Assembly: GCA_963931615.1 (NCBI GenBank)
Contig: OZ007032.1
Coordinates: 248,001 to 312,000, forward strand
Source of the DNA: Coprenecus sp902388455
GTDB taxonomy: Bacteria; Bacteroidota; Bacteroidia; Bacteroidales; UBA932
Reading direction: 5' to 3'
DNA length: 64,000 bases
Part shown: positions 60,512-64,000 of the stretch, piece after piece
Position numbering within the stretch: the first letter of the stretch is position 1
Layout: each line of letters opens with the position of its first letter
The notes under the pieces: generated by a model
Seen by the model: only the letters and a program-made list of their open reading frames with translations
What the model was told of the DNA's origin: nothing
The model's database searches: none
Program-made: the position numbers and the translations under genes

Positions 60512-60622
60512 ATGGTGGTTATAACGGTGTGGCCCAACCTCTTCCCATTCCGAACAGAGAAGTTAAACGCACTCGTGCCGATGGTACTGCCCTAACCGGG
60601 GTGGGAGAGTAGGTAGCCGCCG
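60512..60622 (+). rRNA. rrf: 5S ribosomal RNA
   Basis: About 111 bp. The conserved core CCTCTTCCCATTCCGAACAG, AGAAGTTAAACGC and GATGGTACTGCC is clear, and the ends ATGGTGGTTATAACGG and GTAGGTAGCCGCCGCC pair as helix I. It follows 23S by about 110 bp, within the same transcript. Confidence 0.95.
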
Positions 60623-60630
60623 CCCCTTAG

Positions 60631-60666
60631 AGCCCTCGGAGGTTGTTTCTCCGGGGGCTTTTTTTT
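60631..60666 (+). terminator. Terminator of the rRNA unit
   Basis: AGCCCTCGGAG and CTCCGGGGGCT form an 11-bp stem with one T-G pair, followed by eight T. The next 186 bp to the recombinase hold only a GC-rich palindrome (60741-60759, CCCTTCCC/GGGAAGGG) without T-tract. Confidence 0.95.
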
Positions 60667-60852
60667 GTCTTCGGCGGACCTGCCTCCGTTGCATTGTCCT
60701 GGTCTGGGCTCCAAGGGGCGTTTGTCTACCCATCCCCCCGCCCTTCCCGTGGGGAAGGGAGCTGGTCGCTGCGCTCCGATGTGGCCACCGGTGTGTGTTA
60801 CGTCCGGGGCCTTTTGGTAGTCGTGCGTTAGTGGTTTCGGACTGATCGTTTT

Positions 60853-61620
60853 TCAGTATGATTCCTGCCTTGGGGTCTCTAACGGCTTTAGTCGATACTT
60901 TCCGGATGCGGGGAATGTCCCGACGGGTCTAGGGATTAGCTTTGCCGGCGTCGGGGGCGGAGAGTTTGGTGGGGTGCGGCGGGCAGCGGAGGCCAGGGCT
61001 GCATTGCGTGAAGTGAGTTCTGCGACTGCCGGAGTGAGACGGCGGTATTTGTTGAACGTTTCACGTGAGATACCGAAGTGACTGCAGATATCAAGGATGG
61101 TGCGTTGCTCCTCAAGCATGGTCAGGACGGTCTGGCTGTTCGCCATCAGAATATTAAGTTTGGTGCAGCTGCCTTTACGCCGCCCGAGGATTACTCCATT
61201 GGCCTTTCGCATTGCGAGAGCCTCTTTGGTCCGCATTGAGATCAGGTTCCTCTCGATTTCAGCGACAAGACCGAATGCGAAGCACAGTACTTTGCTGTTG
61301 ATGCTGTCATCGAATGCGTAGCCTTCCTTGGTCGTGAATAGCCGGATTTTCTTACGTAGACATTTTGCCATGATTTCCATGATGTCGGTGAGAGTGCGGC
61401 TTAGTCTGGATATCTCAGTGACAATAAGGGTGTCGCCGGGTTTAAGCCGGCGAAGAAGGATGCCCAGTTTCCGTTCTTTTTCATTTTTCTTCCCGCTTAC
61501 GATTTCTGTGACCCAGTAATCGACTGTAATCTGTTTTGCTGCAGCGTAACGGATAATTTCTTCTTTCTGATTGGCCAGATGCTGTTTGCCTGTGCTGACC
61601 CTTAGGTAACCTGCTATCAT
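60853..61620 (-). CDS. Serine recombinase (Mpi/Hin-like DNA invertase)
   Basis: A 255-residue small serine recombinase. The N-terminus MIAGYLRVSTGKQHLANQKE has the catalytic Ser of RVST; TLIVTEISRLSRTLTDIMEI and FAFGLVAEIERNLISMRTKE are the other conserved blocks of the catalytic domain, the latter with the first part of the E helix; a helix-turn-helix (ILDICSHFGISRETFNKYRR, about 180-200) follows. A Pro-rich, basic tail of about 50 residues is not typical. The start is at 61620; the frame extends upstream to 61803 without homology. Relatives in Bacteroidota invert promoters at many sites. No invertible pair of repeats was found near it. Confidence 0.9.
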   Translation of the reverse strand: MIAGYLRVSTGKQHLANQKEEIIRYAAAKQITVDYWVTEIVSGKKNEKERKLGILLRRLKPGDTLIVTEISRLSRTLTDIMEIMAKCLRKKIRLFTTKEGYAFDDSINSKVLCFAFGLVAEIERNLISMRTKEALAMRKANGVILGRRKGSCTKLNILMANSQTVLTMLEEQRTILDICSHFGISRETFNKYRRLTPAVAELTSRNAALASAARRTPPNSPPPTPAKLIPRPVGTFPASGKYRLKPLETPRQESY

Positions 61621-61736
61621 ATAGTATTGAAAATTAATCTTAGGGCGACGTTGCCCCATGATAAATTTAGTAATGAGAACGCTATCCGGCTTTACTATTG
61701 TCTTGCAAATTTGAAAATATCCGCTGGAAAGTTTGT

Positions 61737-61744
61737 TATATTTG
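61737..61744 (+). promoter_or_regulatory. -7 box for the Smr gene
   Basis: TATATTTG, exact TAnnTTTG match, 24 bp before the ATG at 61769; a TTTG at 61710-61713 is 23 bp upstream, slightly more than usual. Confidence 0.5.
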
Positions 61745-61768
61745 TCGGTGGTAAAAGTATAGAGATAT

Positions 61769-62326
61769 ATGCAGTACAATATCGGAGACATTGTCAGATT
61801 CATGGACTTCGAAGGGGACGGTAAGGTGACGGCTGTTCTTGGGCGCGGCTTCTTGGAAATCGAGGTGGAGGGTATGCGAATGAGGGTGTCTGAGAGGGAG
61901 GTAGTCAGGGTTGAGGCGGATGAAGGCGAGGATGAAAGGCATCTCTACGACAGCAATACCCAGGTGTCGCGTTTTAAACAGCATTCAACCGCTGTGCGGC
62001 ATTCCGCCTCTACTCGAAAGGGGTCCTCCCGTCAGGCGGAAGTGATGGTTGTGGACCTGCATCTGGACAAAATACGCTTGAAATATCCGGCGGCACGCAA
62101 TATTCCTGACGAGGACGCTTTCTATGTTCAACTGGATGTCTTCGAGAAGAGCATGGCCGAGGCATTTAGGAAAGGTGTGCGCACCGTAGTTCTGATTCAC
62201 GGTAACGGCCGGGGTATTCTCCGTTCGGAACTGCTCCATCGTCTGCGGGAGTATCCTGGCGTGGTGATGCGCGACGCTTCCATGTTACGTTACGGCAGCG
62301 GAGCTTTGGAAGTTGTCATCAGATAG
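61769..62326 (+). CDS. Short Smr-domain protein
   Basis: A 185-residue protein related to the Bacteroidota DUF2027/Smr proteins, but much shorter. The N-terminal 55 residues (MQYNIGDIVRFMDFEGDGKV, VEGMRMRVSEREVVRV) form a small beta domain like that found next to Smr domains, followed by a polar linker. The Smr domain (about 90-185) has VMVVDLHLDKIR and RTVVLIHGNGRGILRSELL, which carry the DLHG-like and HGxGxG motifs of this nuclease-type fold. Smr domains nick DNA or cut mRNA on ribosomes. The central part of the larger family members seems to be missing. Confidence 0.85.
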   Translation: MQYNIGDIVRFMDFEGDGKVTAVLGRGFLEIEVEGMRMRVSEREVVRVEADEGEDERHLYDSNTQVSRFKQHSTAVRHSASTRKGSSRQAEVMVVDLHLDKIRLKYPAARNIPDEDAFYVQLDVFEKSMAEAFRKGVRTVVLIHGNGRGILRSELLHRLREYPGVVMRDASMLRYGSGALEVVIR

Positions 62327-62329
62327 CCG

Positions 62330-63547
62330 CTATCTGCGCTTTTTTCTGAACATCAGTACGCAGCAGTAGACGCATCCGGCAGCTACGGTCAGCAGCATCA
62401 GGTTCCATAGAACTGTCATGCCCCATCTTACTGGATGTGCGAAGTCGCGGTATGGTGAATCTCCTTCGGAGTATCTGGCGAACGCATTGGTATAGACTGT
62501 AGTTCCATCTTCATACCATGCCGTCATCCTTACGTAAGGATCTTCCGGTGCCATGGGATACTGTATGTATGCGGAGTTGAATGTGGAGTCTACTATTGTC
62601 CCGTTCTGGGAAATGACCCTGATAGCCTGTGCCGGGGTATTTAGGCGCATATACACGGTATCACCTTTCATTCCTATGTCCTCAATCTTTGGAAGCCGTA
62701 GGTTTTCAGCATGTTTAACAACAGTGTCCCCGGCTCCGAAATCGGGAACGCGGGTGGTGTAGAAATTTCCTTTGAGCAGTTGCTCGCGGATATCCTTCCA
62801 GTACGGAGTGGGTGTGTTGATCCAGGAGCACCGGCGGGCTATTGCTGCGTGGGCCTTGGAATTGTGATTGTCATCATTGATGTTGTTGTGGGCATAGCGT
62901 CCGGCTGACAGAGCTTCGTCCCAATGCTTCAATATGGTTCCTTTGCCATGGTCTCTTTCTCCGAATCCGGAGTCTCCCTCTATCAACCTGTATCCGGAGA
63001 GATGCTCCATTACACGGCGGTTGACAGTTAAGGTGCGGTTGGGATGATTGAACTGGACAAAATCTCCGTCAGCGGCCAGCCGATCTATCATGAACTGTTT
63101 TTGGGACAGTAGGATAGGCAGAATGTGATCGAATTTCTCGACTTGTCTTACTCCGAATGCATTCAAGTGAAACTTGAAGAGATTGTAGCCGTGTTCGTAT
63201 ATTGCAATGTAGAGGGAAGAGTCTACTGGGTGCGGGGTCAGTGCCTGATGATTGGAAAAGCCGAGAATATCGTAGCCGTAGCTCATGTAATCGGAATAAA
63301 CGACATCGGGATAGTAGGGGCACTCGTTTATGCCTTTGTCTACTTTGGTATGGGTGTGCAGGCAGGCTCGTTTCCAGCCTATGGAAGTATCCAGGTCTGC
63401 GTACGGGTTGTATATTTTGTCACCATGGAAGGGTGACGGACCTTCAAAACGGTATATGGGAGAAATGCTGAAAATCGATAGGACGAACACAGCAAAAAGT
63501 ATTACAAATGCGAGGAACTTTCCCGAAATTTTTAAGAATTTTATCAT
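62330..63547 (-). CDS. Membrane-anchored PHP-like phosphoesterase-type protein
   Basis: A 405-residue protein with one membrane segment at each end (about 7-28, IFSISPIYRF after it, and about 375-397, ahead of the basic FRKKRR tail). The soluble part, likely outside the cytoplasm, starts like a PHP metallo-phosphoesterase: WKRACLHTHTKVDKG (HxH, about 61-75), a long helical region with DILGFSNHQA, FVQFNHPNRT (second His cluster), and NDDNHNSKAH near 225. The substrate is unknown. The ATG at 63547 fits the start of the signal anchor; an upstream TTG frame overlaps the -7 box at 63590. It is convergent with the Smr gene (3-bp gap) and divergent from glmS. Confidence 0.75.
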   Translation of the reverse strand: MIKFLKISGKFLAFVILFAVFVLSIFSISPIYRFEGPSPFHGDKIYNPYADLDTSIGWKRACLHTHTKVDKGINECPYYPDVVYSDYMSYGYDILGFSNHQALTPHPVDSSLYIAIYEHGYNLFKFHLNAFGVRQVEKFDHILPILLSQKQFMIDRLAADGDFVQFNHPNRTLTVNRRVMEHLSGYRLIEGDSGFGERDHGKGTILKHWDEALSAGRYAHNNINDDNHNSKAHAAIARRCSWINTPTPYWKDIREQLLKGNFYTTRVPDFGAGDTVVKHAENLRLPKIEDIGMKGDTVYMRLNTPAQAIRVISQNGTIVDSTFNSAYIQYPMAPEDPYVRMTAWYEDGTTVYTNAFARYSEGDSPYRDFAHPVRWGMTVLWNLMLLTVAAGCVYCCVLMFRKKRR

Positions 63548-63589
63548 TTTGAGGTATGTCACATTAAAAAAAGTAAGCATTGAGTGGCA

Positions 63590-63597
63590 CAAATTTA
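63590..63597 (-). promoter_or_regulatory. -7 box for the PHP-like gene
   Basis: Minus-strand TAAATTTG, exact TAnnTTTG match, 42 bp before the ATG at 63547. Confidence 0.45.
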
Positions 63598-63618
63598 TAA
63601 AAAATAATCTGAATTTGT

Positions 63619-63626
63619 TATTTTTG
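63619..63626 (+). promoter_or_regulatory. -7 box for glmS
   Basis: TATTTTTG, exact TAnnTTTG match, 22 bp before the ATG at 63649. There is no glmS ribozyme in the 22-bp leader. Confidence 0.5.
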
Positions 63627-63648
63627 TCTTTTTAAAAAAAAGAAAACT

Positions 63649-64000
63649 ATGTGTGGAATAGTAGGTTATATGGGTACGCAGCAGGCGGCCCCCATCTTGA
63701 TTAAGGGACTTCACAGACTGGAGTACAGAGGGTACGATAGTGCCGGAATCGCTCTCATTAACGCAGAAGGTAACCTTTCAGTATACAAATCTAAAGGTAA
63801 AGTAAGCGATCTTGAAAAGGTTATAAAGGATAAAGATACTACTGGAACGATAGGAATTGCTCATACACGTTGGGCCACTCACGGAGAACCGAATGATGCT
63901 AATGCGCATCCGCATTATTCAGAACATAAAAATCTGGCCTTGATTCATAACGGTATAATTGAGAATTACAAGGCTCTGAAGAAGGAACTGGTGAATAAAG
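63649..64000 (+). CDS. glmS: Glutamine-fructose-6-phosphate aminotransferase, N-terminal part
   Basis: The first 117 codons of GlmS, which makes glucosamine 6-phosphate for peptidoglycan and lipopolysaccharide; the rest lies beyond the window. The class II glutaminase domain is clear: MCGIVGYMG with catalytic Cys2 after Met removal, GLHRLEYRGYDSAGIAL, TRWATHGEPNDANAHPH and NLALIHNGIIENYKALKKEL. Divergent from the PHP-like gene with a compact shared promoter region. Confidence 0.97.
   Translation, partial: MCGIVGYMGTQQAAPILIKGLHRLEYRGYDSAGIALINAEGNLSVYKSKGKVSDLEKVIKDKDTTGTIGIAHTRWATHGEPNDANAHPHYSEHKNLALIHNGIIENYKALKKELVNK

Noticed and set aside
61621..61768. An invertible promoter between the recombinase and the Smr gene
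   Set aside because: I looked for inverted repeats of 10 bp or more flanking the promoter and found only the short palindrome AAATTT, which is not sufficient.

Overview
The window comes from a Bacteroidota bacterium, most likely a gut-type Bacteroidales. The evidence is a complete SusC/SusD starch-utilisation locus, lipoproteins with Bacteroidota-style lipoboxes, RhuM-family genes, promoters of the TTTG/TAnnTTTG kind used by the Bacteroidota primary sigma factor, and few recognisable Shine-Dalgarno sequences. By eye the GC content is well above that of typical Bacteroides, which points towards a lineage such as Rikenellaceae/Alistipes. That placement is inference only; the 23S gene at 57529-60402 would settle it.

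Layout. 1-7263 (minus): radA (cut by the window edge), two paralogous lipoproteins, a dicarboxylate/amino-acid symporter and the 4-alpha-glucanotransferase malQ. 7323-9516: a small membrane protein, a LytS-type sensor kinase (plus) and a LytTR response regulator (minus) whose stop codons abut. 9654-25908 (plus): a sus-type starch operon in the order MFS sugar porter, susC, susD, one susE/F-like gene, susG, an unknown lipoprotein, susB (GH97), a second GH13 lipoprotein and susA, closed by a strong terminator. A 21-bp-phased direct repeat between the regulator and the operon is a candidate LytTR operator. 26062-33710: a RhuM gene, then a minus-strand group (AmpG-like porter, Na+/H+ antiporter, NamZ-type muramidase, lipoprotein) that fits peptidoglycan-sugar salvage. 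34076-43228: two beta-propeller lipoproteins, an unusual DUF4922-SpoIID fusion, an AAA-ATPase/nuclease-like gene and a GH92 mannosidase. 43284-49760 (plus): a UvrA-like ABC ATPase, a RhuM-Fic fusion, a glycosyltransferase and a DUF4143 ATPase. 49761-57233 (minus): SIMPL protein, AlaX-like editing protein, YbjQ protein, peptidase T, ZIP zinc transporter, OPT oligopeptide transporter and a GH110 alpha-galactosidase. 57348-60666: a 23S-5S rRNA unit with its own promoter, processing stem and terminator but no 16S gene or tRNA in front. 60853-64000: a serine recombinase, a short Smr protein, a membrane PHP-like protein and the start of glmS.

The intergenic DNA is unusually structured. It holds a 15-bp palindrome family arranged with exact 39/78-bp spacing (117-bp period), a 38-bp hairpin family with a 105-bp period, two copies of a ~169-bp MITE-like element with terminal inverted repeats, and a 23-bp tandem repeat that runs into the stop codon of the glycosyltransferase gene.

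How it fits together: outer-membrane SusCD/E and the surface amylase bind and cut starch, periplasmic SusA/SusB and probably the extra GH13 finish it, the MFS porter imports maltose or glucose, and cytoplasmic MalQ processes maltodextrins. GH92 and GH110 extend the glycan range to mannosides and alpha-galactosides. All functions are assigned from motif recognition in translated sequence; no database search was run.
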